Part shown: positions 39,071-48,483 of the stretch, piece after piece
How the letters are laid out: each line of letters begins with the position of its first letter
Numbering within the stretch: the stretch's first letter is position 1
From: Jannaschia sp. M317
Lineage (GTDB): Bacteria; Pseudomonadota; Alphaproteobacteria; Rhodobacterales; Rhodobacteraceae
DNA length: 64,000 nucleotides
NCBI RefSeq assembly: GCF_025141175.1
Contig: NZ_CP081155.1
Location: 1,207,001 to 1,271,000 of the forward strand
Direction: 5' to 3'
The notes under the pieces: generated by a model
Database searches by the model: none
Told to the model about the DNA's origin: nothing
The model's input: the letters and a program-made list of their open reading frames with translations, nothing else
Program-made: the position numbers and the translations under genes

Positions 39071-40189
39071 ATGGCCCTGCTGACCCTGTCCCCCCTGAAC
39101 CAGCGCCGATTGCGCAACTTCCGCAAGAACGGGCGGGCCTATTGGTCGCTGTGGATCTTTGGCGTGCTCTTCATCCTGTCGCTCTTTGCCGAGGTGCTGG
39201 CCAACGACAAGCCGCTGTTGGTCAGCTACCGCGGAGAGGTGCACGCGCCTTTCCTGACCTTCTACCCGGAGACGGCCTTTGGTGGCGATTTCCAGACCGA
39301 AGCTGTCTACCGCGACCCGGAGGTGGAATGCCTGATCGTGTCCGGCGGGTTGGAGGATTGCTTCGACTTTCCCGAAGAGATGCTGACCGAAATCGACGCC
39401 AGCGGCACCTGGAACGGGGAGGCGGTGGACAAGGGATGGGTTCTCTGGCCGCTGATCCCCTACAGCTACAACACCGTCAACGACATCGACGGCGCGGCCC
39501 CGTCCGCCCCGGATGCGCAGCACTGGCTGGGCACCGATGACACGGCGCGCGACGTGACCGCGCGGGTGATCTACGGCTTCCGCCTGTCCGTGGCCTTTGC
39601 GCTGATCACCACCTTTTTCACCAGCATCATCGGCATCGCGGCAGGTGCCGTGCAGGGCTTTTTCGGGGGCTGGACCGACCTGATCATGCAGCGCGTGGTG
39701 GAAATCTGGGCTGCGATCCCGTCGCTTTACATCATCATCATCGTGGCGGCGATCATCCCGATGAACTTCTGGCTGCTGGTGGGTCTGACCGTGTTCTTCG
39801 GCTGGATCGGCCTGGTGGGCGTGGTGCGCGCAGAATTCCTGCGGGCCCGCAACTTCGAATACGTCCGCGCCGCGCGCGCGCTGGGCGTATCCAGCGCCAC
39901 GATCATGTTCCGTCACCTGCTGCCCAACGCCATGGTGGCGACGCTGACCTTCCTGCCGTTTCTGGTCACCGGGGCGATCGGCGGGCTCGCCGCGCTTGAT
40001 TTCCTGGGCTACGGCCTGCCGTCGTCGTCCCCCTCGTTGGGCGAGATGACCTTGCAGGCCAAGCAGAACCTTCAGGCCCCCTGGCTGGCCTTTACGGCCT
40101 TCGTCACCTTTGCGGTGATGCTGTCGCTGCTGGTCTTCATCTTCGAGGGCATCCGCGACGCCTTTGACCCGCGAAAGACCTTCGCATGA
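39071..40189 (+). CDS. yejE: Peptide ABC transporter permease YejE
   Basis: 372 residues, six membrane spans plus a long periplasmic segment between the first and second (about 50-155), characteristic of YejE. The cytoplasmic loop is ARALGVSSATIMFRHLLPNA. It pairs with YejB as the channel. One base separates it from yejB and it overlaps yejF by 4 bp. Confidence 0.93.
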   Translation: MALLTLSPLNQRRLRNFRKNGRAYWSLWIFGVLFILSLFAEVLANDKPLLVSYRGEVHAPFLTFYPETAFGGDFQTEAVYRDPEVECLIVSGGLEDCFDFPEEMLTEIDASGTWNGEAVDKGWVLWPLIPYSYNTVNDIDGAAPSAPDAQHWLGTDDTARDVTARVIYGFRLSVAFALITTFFTSIIGIAAGAVQGFFGGWTDLIMQRVVEIWAAIPSLYIIIIVAAIIPMNFWLLVGLTVFFGWIGLVGVVRAEFLRARNFEYVRAARALGVSSATIMFRHLLPNAMVATLTFLPFLVTGAIGGLAALDFLGYGLPSSSPSLGEMTLQAKQNLQAPWLAFTAFVTFAVMLSLLVFIFEGIRDAFDPRKTFA

Positions 40190-41793
40190 GCCTTCTGACC
40201 GTCAAAGACCTGCGCATCGCCTTCCGTCAGGACGGCCAGGTGACCGAGGCCGTCAAGGGCGTCTCGTTCTCGGTCGAAAAGGGCGAGACCGTCGCCCTGG
40301 TCGGCGAATCCGGCTCCGGCAAATCGATCACCGCGCTGTCGACCGTGTCGCTCCTGCCCGATTCGGCGCAGGTGACCGGCTCGATCACCTACGACGGCGC
40401 AGAGATGGTCGGCGCCCCCGAGGCAGAGCTGCGCCGCGTGCGCGGCAACGACATCAGCTTCATCTTCCAGGAGCCGATGACTTCGCTCAATCCGCTCCAC
40501 ACCATCGAAAAACAGCTGAGCGAGGCGCTCCTCCTCCATCAGGGGCTCAGCGGTGGCGCAGCCCGCAGCCGTATTCTGGACCTGCTGGACAAGGTCGGTA
40601 TCGTCGACGCCGAAAGCCGATTGTCCGCCTACCCGCATGAGCTGTCGGGGGGGCAACGGCAGCGGGTGATGATCGCCATGGCGCTGGCGAACGGGCCGGA
40701 CCTGCTGATTGCGGACGAACCCACGACCGCGCTCGACGTGACGATCCAGGCGCAGATTCTCGAACTCCTGGCAGAGCTTCAGCGGGCAGAGGGCATGTCC
40801 ATGCTCTTCATCACGCATGACCTGGGCATCGTGCGTCGCTTTGCGGACCGCGTCTGCGTCATGCAGCACGGGGAAATCGTGGAAACCGGTCCCGTGGCCG
40901 ACATCTTCGATAACCCACAGCATCCCTACACCCGCAAACTGCTGGCCGCTGAACCGACGGGCCGCCCCGATCCGGTGCCCGCCGGCGCAACAGAGGTGGT
41001 GTCCACCGACCACCTGCGCGTCTGGTTCCCGATCAAGACGGGCCTGCTGAAACGCACCAGCGGCCACGTCAAGGCGGTCAACGACGCCACGCTTTCGGTC
41101 CGTGCGGGCGAAACGCTGGGCATCGTGGGGGAATCCGGTTCCGGCAAGACGACGCTGGCGCTGGCGATCATGCGGCTGATTTCCTCCGATGGGCCGATCA
41201 CGCTTGAAGGCAGACGCATCGACGGGCTCAAGACCCGCGACATGCGCCCCCTGCGTCAGGCCACGCAGATCGTGTTCCAGGATCCCTACGGCAGCCTCAG
41301 CCCGCGCATGACCGTGGCCGAAATCGTGGCCGAGGGTCTGCGCCTGCACGACACCGGCGACAGCCGCCCGCACCGCGAACAGGTGGCCGAGATCCTGGCG
41401 GAAACCGGCATCGACCCGGCGTCGATGGACCGCTATCCGCATGAATTCTCCGGCGGCCAGCGACAGCGCATCGCCATTGCCCGTGCCATGATCCTGCGCC
41501 CCCGTCTTGTTGTCCTGGACGAGCCGACCTCTGCCCTGGACCAGACCGTGCAGGTCCAGATCGTCGACCTTCTGCGCGATCTGCAACGACGCTACGGGCT
41601 GGCCTACCTCTTCATTTCTCACGACCTCAAGGTGGTGCGCGCCCTGTCCCACAAGGTCATGGTGATGAAACGCGGCGATGTGGTCGAGGCGGGCGAGGCA
41701 GCCCAGGTCTTCGACGATCCCGCCGATCCCTACACCCGCGCCCTCATGGCCGCCGCCTTCGATCTGCGCACCTCCGAGGCCATCGCCACCTGA
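40186..41793 (+). CDS. yejF: Peptide ABC transporter ATP-binding protein YejF (two ABC domains)
   Basis: 535 residues with two complete nucleotide-binding domains fused in one chain. The Walker A motifs are [15 protein letters not shown] and [15 protein letters not shown], the signatures [16 protein letters not shown] and [16 protein letters not shown], and the Walker B motifs [12 protein letters not shown] and [12 protein letters not shown]. The fused form is usual for YejF. Last gene of the operon. Confidence 0.95.
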   Translation: MSLLTVKDLRIAFRQDGQVTEAVKGVSFSVEKGETVALVGESGSGKSITALSTVSLLPDSAQVTGSITYDGAEMVGAPEAELRRVRGNDISFIFQEPMTSLNPLHTIEKQLSEALLLHQGLSGGAARSRILDLLDKVGIVDAESRLSAYPHELSGGQRQRVMIAMALANGPDLLIADEPTTALDVTIQAQILELLAELQRAEGMSMLFITHDLGIVRRFADRVCVMQHGEIVETGPVADIFDNPQHPYTRKLLAAEPTGRPDPVPAGATEVVSTDHLRVWFPIKTGLLKRTSGHVKAVNDATLSVRAGETLGIVGESGSGKTTLALAIMRLISSDGPITLEGRRIDGLKTRDMRPLRQATQIVFQDPYGSLSPRMTVAEIVAEGLRLHDTGDSRPHREQVAEILAETGIDPASMDRYPHEFSGGQRQRIAIARAMILRPRLVVLDEPTSALDQTVQVQIVDLLRDLQRRYGLAYLFISHDLKVVRALSHKVMVMKRGDVVEAGEAAQVFDDPADPYTRALMAAAFDLRTSEAIAT

Positions 41794-41799
41794 CCCGGG

Positions 41800-41858
41800 A
41801 CTTTTTCTCGGCGAAAATACTCCGGGGGAGTCCCGCAGGGACGGGGGCAGAGCCCCCC
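41800..41858. repeat. Palindromic intergenic element of the Rhodobacterales type
   Basis: Downstream of yejF lies TTTTTCTCGGCGAAAATACT, followed by CCGGGGGAG and the small stems GTCCC-GCA-GGGAC and GGGGG-CAGAG-CCCCC. From memory, closely similar stretches recur between genes in Rhodobacteraceae genomes; this window has only one copy, so that cannot be shown here. It may also act as the yejF transcript end. Confidence 0.45.
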
Positions 41859-41864
41859 ACAAGC

Positions 41865-41888
41865 AAAAAGGCCCGGCGCAGCCGGACC
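41865..41888 (-). terminator. Rho-independent terminator of the carboxypeptidase gene
   Basis: On the minus strand GGTCCGGC-TGC-GCCGGGCC forms an 8-bp stem (one wobble) followed by TTTTTGC, 24 bp after the stop codon of the gene at 41913-43202. Confidence 0.85.
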
Positions 41889-41912
41889 TTGTCGCAGTGG
41901 GGCGGTGGTAGC

Positions 41913-43202
41913 TCAGCTACCGGTGAGGACGCTGCATTCCACGTCGCGGGCCCGCAGGCGGGTGCAGGCGCGGTTCGCCTCCCGCTCCGACAGGCCGACG
42001 AAGCTGGGCTCATAGCCGCCGCGCACGCGTTCCACCTGGCGCAAGGCATCGTCCAGGGCGTCCAGTTCCTGCAGGGCGGTGCGCAACAACAGCTTGTCCG
42101 CGGCCGATCGCGACGGCTGGTTGCTCAGTGAAATGGCATAGCTCCGCCCGCCGCTGGTGGACGCGCGGGTGACCACCTCGCGCGGGGCCGGGGCCACATC
42201 GGGGCGCGGGGCCGGGGTGGGCGAGGGCAGGACGGCCGGGCCGGAGGCATTGGCCATCAACGTGATCTGCCCCGATCCCCCACGCGCCACGGGCCGCATC
42301 GAGACCGCCGGTGCGGTCGGTCCGGGCAAGGTGGCCCCGCCATAGGTTGGCAGTGCGGGTTTACGCTCCGCGACGCGGCTGGGAGCCCGTTGAAAGCCGA
42401 GGTCCAGCAACTCCGCGATCCGGGCGTTCCGCGTGGCGGTGGATCGCCCGCCGAACACGGTGGCGATCACACGCTCGCCGCCCCGCTCGGCGCTGGCGAC
42501 CAGGTTGAACCCGGCGGCATTGGTGAACCCGGTCTTGATGCCGTCGGCCCCTGGATAGGCATCCAGTAGACGGCGATTGGTGTTGCGCACGCGGGTCACC
42601 CCCGCATCGGTCGTGCGGCGCGAGAACAGGTTGTAATACTGCGGGTAATCGTAGAACAGCCGCCGCCCCATCACGGTCATGTCGCGGGCCGTGCTCATAT
42701 GTCCCGACTGGGTCAGCCCGTGGGCGTTGCGGAAGGTGGTGGACGTCATGCCAAGCGCGCGCGCGGTCATGGTCATCCGCTCGGCAAAGGCGCTCTCGGA
42801 GCCGCTGATCGCCTCACCGATGGCCGTGGCCGCGTCGTTGGCCGATTTCACGGCTGCCGCACGGATCAGATAGCGCAGCGCGATCTTCTGACCCGCGCGC
42901 AGGCCCAGTTTGCTGGGCGGCTCGTTGGCGGCATTGCGGCTGATACGGACCTGCGTATCCAACGTGATTTCGCCGCGTCGCACCGCTTCGAAGGCGATGT
43001 ACAGGGTCATCATCTTGGTCAGCGACGCGGGATGCAGCCGGGTGTCGGCATTGCGCGACCGCAGCACCTCGCCGGTGCGCGCGTCCATGACCATCTCGGC
43101 ATAGGGGGCGGCGCGCACCGTCATCGTGGCGGATGCCAGGAGGATCAGGATCACGACGAACGGCGTCAGGGCCCTCAAGGCCCGGTTCATTCCAGTTTTC
43201 AT
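41913..43202 (-). CDS. dacA: D-alanyl-D-alanine carboxypeptidase (PBP5/6-like) with SPOR-like C-terminus
   Basis: 429 residues with a signal peptide. Penicillin-binding motifs: Ser60-x-x-Lys63 in HPASLTKMMTL, SxN at S120-A-N122 (KSANDAAT), and KTG in GIKTGFTNAAG. This type trims the terminal D-Ala of peptidoglycan side chains. After the catalytic domain comes a Pro/Ala-rich linker (about 275-345) and a C-terminal ~80-residue module ending RACTRLRARDVECSVL, which fits a SPOR (peptidoglycan-binding) domain instead of the usual PBP5 anchor domain. Start could also be Met5. Confidence 0.9.
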   Translation of the reverse strand: MKTGMNRALRALTPFVVILILLASATMTVRAAPYAEMVMDARTGEVLRSRNADTRLHPASLTKMMTLYIAFEAVRRGEITLDTQVRISRNAANEPPSKLGLRAGQKIALRYLIRAAAVKSANDAATAIGEAISGSESAFAERMTMTARALGMTSTTFRNAHGLTQSGHMSTARDMTVMGRRLFYDYPQYYNLFSRRTTDAGVTRVRNTNRRLLDAYPGADGIKTGFTNAAGFNLVASAERGGERVIATVFGGRSTATRNARIAELLDLGFQRAPSRVAERKPALPTYGGATLPGPTAPAVSMRPVARGGSGQITLMANASGPAVLPSPTPAPRPDVAPAPREVVTRASTSGGRSYAISLSNQPSRSAADKLLLRTALQELDALDDALRQVERVRGGYEPSFVGLSEREANRACTRLRARDVECSVLTGS

Positions 43203-43457
43203 CAGCGACTGCTCTGCTGCCTGCGACCCGATCTGTGCCAGGTCTGCGTTATGATTAAGGTCAGGCTAGCCGCTCTGACGGCACGAATCCATCCTCGAAT
43301 CGGCTGCCTCAAAAAGACCTAATTCCTTAGGAAACGGCGCAATATCTGGTGCAATCGGGGCACCACTCCTACTATGGTCGGGTTGAAAGATGGCGAAATC
43401 TGGGCAGTCAGGGGGGAACTCCGCCACTGCTCTGCATTGTTGCAAAAGAAGGTTCTC

Positions 43458-44360
43458 ATGCTCGCAAATCCCGAATCCCGAAAGGCCGAAGCCGCCGCCT
43501 GGTTCCGCAGCTTGCGCGACCGTATCACCCAGGCCTTCGAGGCGTTGGAGGATGCCGGCGCCCCCGGACCCTTTGGCGATCTGGAACCGGGCCGGTTCGA
43601 CGTGTCCGAAACCCGCCGCGACCCCGGCGACGGCAGCGACGCGGGCGGCGGAATCATGTCGGTGATGCGCGGTGGTCGCGTGTTCGAAAAGGTCGGCGTC
43701 AACTGGTCCGAGGTTCACGGAACGCTGGCCCCCCGCGCGCAAAAGGCGATGGCCGCGCGCGGCGTGCCGGGGATGGAGGACGACCCCCGTTTCTGGGCGT
43801 CGGGGATCAGTCTGGTGGCGCATATGCGCAACCCGCACGTCCCCGCCGTGCATATGAACACCCGGATGTTCTGGACCCCCCACGCCTGGTGGTTCGGCGG
43901 CGGGGCCGACCTGAACCCGTGTCTGGAATACGCAGAGGACACCGCCCATTTCCACGCCCGGATGCAGGCCGCCTGCGACGCCCACGGACCCCTCGATGGC
44001 GAGGATCGCTATGCCAAGCTCAAGGCCTGGGCGGATGAGTATTTCTTTGTCCCCCACAGGGGCCGGGCGCGGGGCGTCGGCGGGATTTTCTACGACGATC
44101 TGAACACCGGCGACTGGGATGCGGATTTCGCCTTTACCCGCAATGTCGGGGCCGAATTCCTGCCCGCCTATCAGCCCCTGGTGGAAAAGCGCCGGGCGCA
44201 GTCCTGGACCGATGCCGACAAGGACGCGCAGCTGGTGCACCGGGGTCTCTATGCCGAATACAACCTGGTTTATGATCGGGGCACCAAGTTCGGGCTGGAG
44301 ACGGGGCACAACGCTGATGCGGTGCTGATGTCCCTGCCGCCCGAGGCGAAATGGCCGTGA
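43458..44360 (+). CDS. hemF: Oxygen-dependent coproporphyrinogen III oxidase
   Basis: 300 residues, the normal HemF size. It decarboxylates coproporphyrinogen III to protoporphyrinogen IX using O2. Conserved blocks are MRNPHVPAVHMNTRMFW, WWFGGGADLNPCLEY, PHRGRARGVGGIFYDDL and the C-terminal YNLVYDRGTKFGLETG. Start chosen at 43458 (MLANPESRKAEAA) with AGAAGG upstream, not the in-frame ATG at 43374. The 255 bp upstream hold no FNR-type site (TTGAT-N4-ATCAA) that I could see. Confidence 0.95.
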   Translation: MLANPESRKAEAAAWFRSLRDRITQAFEALEDAGAPGPFGDLEPGRFDVSETRRDPGDGSDAGGGIMSVMRGGRVFEKVGVNWSEVHGTLAPRAQKAMAARGVPGMEDDPRFWASGISLVAHMRNPHVPAVHMNTRMFWTPHAWWFGGGADLNPCLEYAEDTAHFHARMQAACDAHGPLDGEDRYAKLKAWADEYFFVPHRGRARGVGGIFYDDLNTGDWDADFAFTRNVGAEFLPAYQPLVEKRRAQSWTDADKDAQLVHRGLYAEYNLVYDRGTKFGLETGHNADAVLMSLPPEAKWP

Positions 44361-44361
44361 T

Positions 44362-44426
44362 GTAGGGCGGGGGGCACCCCGCCGTGCGACCTCGACCCGG
44401 GGCGGCGGGGTGAACCCCCGCCCTAC
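44362..44426. repeat. REP pair (BIME) after hemF
   Basis: A forward element, 44362-44383 (GTAG then GGCGGGG-GGCA-CCCCGCC), and an inverted one, 44404-44426 (same head; loop GTTCA), face each other across 20 bp. Both share the GTAGGGCGGGG head with the other REP copies. The pair starts 1 bp after the hemF stop, and its last 4 bp overlap the end of the convergent gene at 44423. Confidence 0.8.
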
Positions 44427-45103
44427 ACGGCCACCGGCACCAGAACCCGCAGCGCGCCGATCGTCTCGAACCCGGCCTTCTGCGCCGCCTCTAGGTCCGC
44501 GCCGCGCTCATAGCCCACGACCGGGCGGCCCGCGCCAAAGTTTTCTGCCGATGCGGCGGCCTCCGCGAAGGTCTCCGGCCCATCGCCGAAGACATTCGAC
44601 AGTCCCACCACCTCCGCCGAACGATTGACGATGCAGCCCGCCGTCACCCGCCCGGCCTCGATGCGCCCAAAGAAGGCCAGGCCCGGGTCTGTCAGGCAGG
44701 TGTCCGGAAACATCCGCTGCTCCGTGGGGGAGGTCGCGCCCCAGGCACCTTCCCAGGCGGCCAGCAACGCCGGTGTGTCGATCCGCCGCCAGTCGCTCTC
44801 GGGCCCCTCCGCCGCGCGCCAGATCCACCGCGCCTCAAAGAGCACCCTTCGCCTAGCCTCGTCGATCTCGCAGAAGCTGTCCTTGATCGCCGTGCGTGCC
44901 CCGAAGGTCCGCTCCAACCGCGCCAGCAGCCCGGCCGCGCTACCTGGCCGGGTCACGACGCCATGACCGTAGAACGGCGGCGGCGGGTCGAGCGCGGCGA
45001 AGCCGTCGGGCAAACGGGCAAACCGCAGCCCCTGCGCGCGGAACACCGCTTCATAGAGGTCCGCATTGTTCCCGGCCGCCAGAACCGCGCGCCTGTCTGT
45101 CAC
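44423..45103 (-). CDS. Conserved hypothetical protein, GNAT-like C-terminal half
   Basis: 226 residues. No clear family. The C-terminal ~90 residues (GLAFFGRIEAGRVTAGCIVN onward, ending AQKAGFETIGALRVLVPV) have the strand order of an acetyltransferase fold, but the acetyl-CoA pyrophosphate motif is not recognisable. It starts within the end of the oxidoreductase gene (4-bp ATGA overlap), so it is co-translated with it. Its last codons lie inside a REP element. Function unknown. Confidence 0.6.
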   Translation of the reverse strand: MTDRRAVLAAGNNADLYEAVFRAQGLRFARLPDGFAALDPPPPFYGHGVVTRPGSAAGLLARLERTFGARTAIKDSFCEIDEARRRVLFEARWIWRAAEGPESDWRRIDTPALLAAWEGAWGATSPTEQRMFPDTCLTDPGLAFFGRIEAGRVTAGCIVNRSAEVVGLSNVFGDGPETFAEAAASAENFGAGRPVVGYERGADLEAAQKAGFETIGALRVLVPVAV

Positions 45104-46272
45104 GCCCAGACCGCCGCGAAATCCTGCGCGTAGCCTTCGCCTGCGAACTCGGTGCCCGTGGCCATCAAGGCCCCCAAGCGGCCCAGTTCATCCCCGCATT
45201 TCGCCGCCGCGCCGTTGCCACCGCACAGAACGGTGATCCCCGGTCCGGCGGTGTCGATGTAGGGAAACCCGGTTTCGGACCAGACCACGGCGCAGGGGCC
45301 GCTGTGCGTGGCCTCTGCGGTCAGGCCGGGCAGGATGCGCTGCATCTCTGCCAGCAACCGCGCACCGACCTCGGCGTCGCCGGGCCCGTGGAACCAGGTC
45401 GCCATCTCTGCGGCGGTGCGGATCCTGGGCGAATCGACCTGGCCACCGATCTTCAGATACAGCCGCCCATCCGGATAGCGCACCGGTGGCAACATATAGA
45501 GATCGTGGTCCCAGCCCTCGGGCACCCAGATGACCGAGGGCATGGCAGCCAGCCGCGCGCCCTCTGCCTCCGACAAGCGGGCAAAGGCGATGGTGCGCGC
45601 CCAGACCTTCAGTTTGGGCACCGCGGGCAGCAACCCGTCCGACGCCGCATGGGGCCCGGTGGCGATGACAACATGCCCGCCCGACAGCCGCGTGCCGCAG
45701 GCCAGGGTCACATCAGTGCCGTCCCGCGACACGGCGGGTTGCGCGAACAGTTCGGCCCCCGCCGTTTGCGCCAGTTGCCACTGCGCGGTGCGCATGGCGC
45801 GGGGGGCCATCCAGCCGCCCTGCGTCGCCTCATGGGTCGCACGCGTGCCCTCGGGCAGGGTCAGGCCAAGGCCCGTGCGAACCGCGTCGACGTCCAGCAC
45901 ATCCGGTGGGTCGGGCAGGGCGCGTGCGATGCCGAGAAACCGCGCGGTCGCCCCGGCCATTGGCCCGTCCGTGGGACCGGCCATGACGGCACCGGTCTGG
46001 TGGAAGATGCGGTGCCCGGACCGGACCTCCAGATCCCGATACCGCGCGATGGATCGGCATGACGCCAGCGACCAATCCGGGTCCGACGCCACCCGCCGCG
46101 TGATCCGCGCGGCGTCGAAATGGCTGCCGAACGGCCCCTGCGAGGTCCCCCAGTCCGCCGGTTCCGGGGCGGCGATCAGGGCGACCGAATGCCCGGCCTC
46201 GGCCAGATGACGGGCACAGGGCCCGCCCATCATGCCGCCACCGACGACGATGAAATCGAAGGTCTGGGTCAT
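45100..46272 (-). CDS. FAD-dependent oxidoreductase (DAO/sarcosine-oxidase-like)
   Basis: 390 residues. N-terminal FAD-binding FDFIVVGGGMMGGPCARHLA (GxGxxG) and the DAO fold through to GPGITVLCGGNGAAAKCGDE at the C-terminus. The family oxidises secondary or tertiary amines and D-amino acids such as sarcosine or N-methyl-amino acids; the substrate is unknown. The ATG at 46272 fits the dinucleotide-binding fold start; an upstream in-frame start would add unrelated residues. It is followed by the hypothetical gene with a 4-bp overlap. Confidence 0.88.
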   Translation of the reverse strand: MTQTFDFIVVGGGMMGGPCARHLAEAGHSVALIAAPEPADWGTSQGPFGSHFDAARITRRVASDPDWSLASCRSIARYRDLEVRSGHRIFHQTGAVMAGPTDGPMAGATARFLGIARALPDPPDVLDVDAVRTGLGLTLPEGTRATHEATQGGWMAPRAMRTAQWQLAQTAGAELFAQPAVSRDGTDVTLACGTRLSGGHVVIATGPHAASDGLLPAVPKLKVWARTIAFARLSEAEGARLAAMPSVIWVPEGWDHDLYMLPPVRYPDGRLYLKIGGQVDSPRIRTAAEMATWFHGPGDAEVGARLLAEMQRILPGLTAEATHSGPCAVVWSETGFPYIDTAGPGITVLCGGNGAAAKCGDELGRLGALMATGTEFAGEGYAQDFAAVWA

Positions 46273-46338
46273 GGCAGCGGATTCCCCCAAAACGTGAATT
46301 GGTCCCCGGTGGATTGCCCCAAAACGGGGCATTTTGTG

Positions 46339-47367
46339 TCAGGCGTGTTCGCGCAGGGTTTCGATCATCAGGGCGACATTTTCGGGATCCGCATCCGGTG
46401 TGATCCCGTGGCCCAGGTTGAAGATATGCGGCCCCTTGGACAGCGCATCGCGAATGCGCCGCACCTCGGACACCAGGTCCGCACCGCCCGTGACCATGTG
46501 AGAGGACTTCAGATTGCCCTGCACACAGCCGTGGGGCTGCAGGTGTTCCGCGACCCATTCCGCGCTGACCGAATCGTCGACGGCAACGCAGTCGGCCCCG
46601 GTCGCCGCGTGAAACCCGACATAGCCCTGACCCGCTTCGCGCGGGAAGGCGATGATCGGCAAGGTTGGGTGACGACGCTTCAGCTCGGCGATGATCTGCT
46701 TGGCCGGTTCCAGCGCATAGCGTTGAAAATCATCCCCTTTCAGGGATCCGGCCCAGCTGTCGAAGATCTTGACCACCTCGGCCCCGGCCTGCACCTGCAT
46801 GTCTAGATACTCGATCGTGGCGGCGGTGATCCGGTCCAGCAGCGCCTCGAACACGGGGCGATTGCCGTCCTTGAGCGCATGGGCCGGGGCCTGATCCGGT
46901 GTGCCACGGCCCGCAATCATGTAGGTCGCCACCGTCCAGGGCGCGCCCGCAAAGCCGATCAGCGCCGTCTCGGAGGGCAGGGCAGAGGCCAGATTGCGCA
47001 CGGTCTGATAGATCGGGGCCAGGTGTTCGTGAATGTCGTCGGGGCCTTTCAGCTTGGCCATGCCCTCCGCATCGGTGATCGTCGACAGGCGCGGTCCCTC
47101 GCCGGTGACGAACCAAAGATCAGCACCCAGGGCCTGTGGCACCAAGAGGATGTCGGCAAAAAGGATAGCCGCGTCAAACCCATAGCGCCGGATAGGCTGT
47201 AGCGTGACCTCGGTCGCCAGGTCGGAATTGTAGCACAGCGACAGGAAATCGCCGGCTTCGGCCCGTGTCGCACGATATTCAGGCAGGTAGCGGCCCGCTT
47301 GCCGCATCATCCAGATCGGGGGCACGGGCAGGGTCTCTCCGGCCAACGACCGCATCAGCTTCTTCAT
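46339..47367 (-). CDS. hemE: Uroporphyrinogen decarboxylase
   Basis: 342 residues. It converts uroporphyrinogen III to coproporphyrinogen III. The conserved N-terminal [17 protein letters not shown] and the metal-free catalytic region [19 protein letters not shown] (with the essential Asp) are present. It is divergent from hemC, with 125 bp of shared promoter region. Unlike in some related genomes, hemF is not in the same operon. Confidence 0.96.
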   Translation of the reverse strand: MKKLMRSLAGETLPVPPIWMMRQAGRYLPEYRATRAEAGDFLSLCYNSDLATEVTLQPIRRYGFDAAILFADILLVPQALGADLWFVTGEGPRLSTITDAEGMAKLKGPDDIHEHLAPIYQTVRNLASALPSETALIGFAGAPWTVATYMIAGRGTPDQAPAHALKDGNRPVFEALLDRITAATIEYLDMQVQAGAEVVKIFDSWAGSLKGDDFQRYALEPAKQIIAELKRRHPTLPIIAFPREAGQGYVGFHAATGADCVAVDDSVSAEWVAEHLQPHGCVQGNLKSSHMVTGGADLVSEVRRIRDALSKGPHIFNLGHGITPDADPENVALMIETLREHA

Positions 47368-47443
47368 TTTCTTCGCGCTTCCTTGGGTCTCGGGTCTGGA
47401 CAGGATGTCTCAAGTTGGTGTCACAGTGTCAAACGCCGCGCAG

Positions 47444-47463
47444 CTGTCAACCTATCCTGACAG
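47444..47463. promoter_or_regulatory. Candidate operator in the hemE/hemC divergent promoter
   Basis: A perfect inverted repeat, CTGTCA-N8-TGACAG, lies between the divergent heme genes, 30 bp before the hemC start codon. Similar half-sites (TGTCA) occur nearby. The regulator is unknown. Confidence 0.4.
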
Positions 47464-47492
47464 TCAGGCGTGCTGGACAGACAGGACGTTTC

Positions 47493-48431
47493 ATGACCCC
47501 GACCCCGACCGCCCCTCTCAAGATTGGTACCCGCGGCTCTCCGCTGGCGCTGGCGCAAGCCTATGAAACCCGCGCCCGCCTGATGGCCGCACTCGACGCC
47601 CCCGAAGCGGCGTTCGAGATTGTCGTGATCAAGACCACGGGGGACAGGGTACTGGACCGACCGCTGAAGGAGATCGGCGGCAAGGGTCTGTTCACGCGGG
47701 AAATCGAAGACGCCTTGCTGGACGGCGGGATCGACATCGCCGTGCATTCGATGAAGGACATGCCGACGTTGCAACCCGACGGCCTGCTGCTGGATACCTA
47801 CCTGCCGCGCGAGGATCCGCGCGATGCCTTTGTGACCCTGGACGGACGGCAATTGTCCGACCTGGAAGCGGGCACCGTGGTCGGCACCTCGTCGCTGCGC
47901 CGTCGTGCGCAACTGGCGCACCGGCGGCCCGATCTGAACGTGGTGGAGTTTCGCGGCAACGTACAGACGCGCATGAAGAAACTGGCCGACGGCGTGGCCG
48001 ATGCGACCTTTCTGGCGATGGCCGGTCTGAACCGTCTGGGCATGGCAGAGGTGCCGCGCGCCGCCATAGAGACCGCCGATATGCTGCCTGCCGTGGCGCA
48101 GGGTGCCATCGGGATCGAGCGGCGCGCAGACGATGACGGCGTGGCCGAGATGCTGGCGTTGATCCATGATCGGGACACCGGGCTGCGCCTGGCGGCGGAA
48201 CGCGCGTTCCTGCTGACGCTGGACGGATCCTGCGAAACACCGATTGCGGGTCTGGCGGAGCTGGACGGCGATCATCTGCGATTGCGCGGCGAGGTGTTGC
48301 GGCCCGACGGCTCGGAGGTGCTGGCCGAGGCGGGCGAGGCCCCCGCCGCCGAGGGGGCCGACCTGGGGCGGGCGGTGGCCCAGCGATTGCTGGACCGTGC
48401 CCCGGAAGGGTTCTTCGACTGGCGCGGGTGA
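47493..48431 (+). CDS. hemC: Hydroxymethylbilane synthase (porphobilinogen deaminase)
   Basis: 312 residues. It polymerises four porphobilinogens to hydroxymethylbilane. The N-terminal LKIGTRGSPLALAQA, the substrate-binding GTSSLRRRAQLAHRR and the dipyrromethane-cofactor cysteine (Cys247 in LDGSCETPIAG) are all present. The ATG at 47493 gives the standard N-terminus after AGGA. Divergent from hemE. Confidence 0.96.
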   Translation: MTPTPTAPLKIGTRGSPLALAQAYETRARLMAALDAPEAAFEIVVIKTTGDRVLDRPLKEIGGKGLFTREIEDALLDGGIDIAVHSMKDMPTLQPDGLLLDTYLPREDPRDAFVTLDGRQLSDLEAGTVVGTSSLRRRAQLAHRRPDLNVVEFRGNVQTRMKKLADGVADATFLAMAGLNRLGMAEVPRAAIETADMLPAVAQGAIGIERRADDDGVAEMLALIHDRDTGLRLAAERAFLLTLDGSCETPIAGLAELDGDHLRLRGEVLRPDGSEVLAEAGEAPAAEGADLGRAVAQRLLDRAPEGFFDWRG

Positions 48432-48483
48432 CGCGTTTTCGGGCAAGGCTCTGGCCCGGCGTTTCAGCGAAACCTGTCCGCCG

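Noticed and set aside
43203..43457. FNR-type site upstream of hemF
   Set aside because: No TTGAT-N4-ATCAA or near match was found in the 255 bp.
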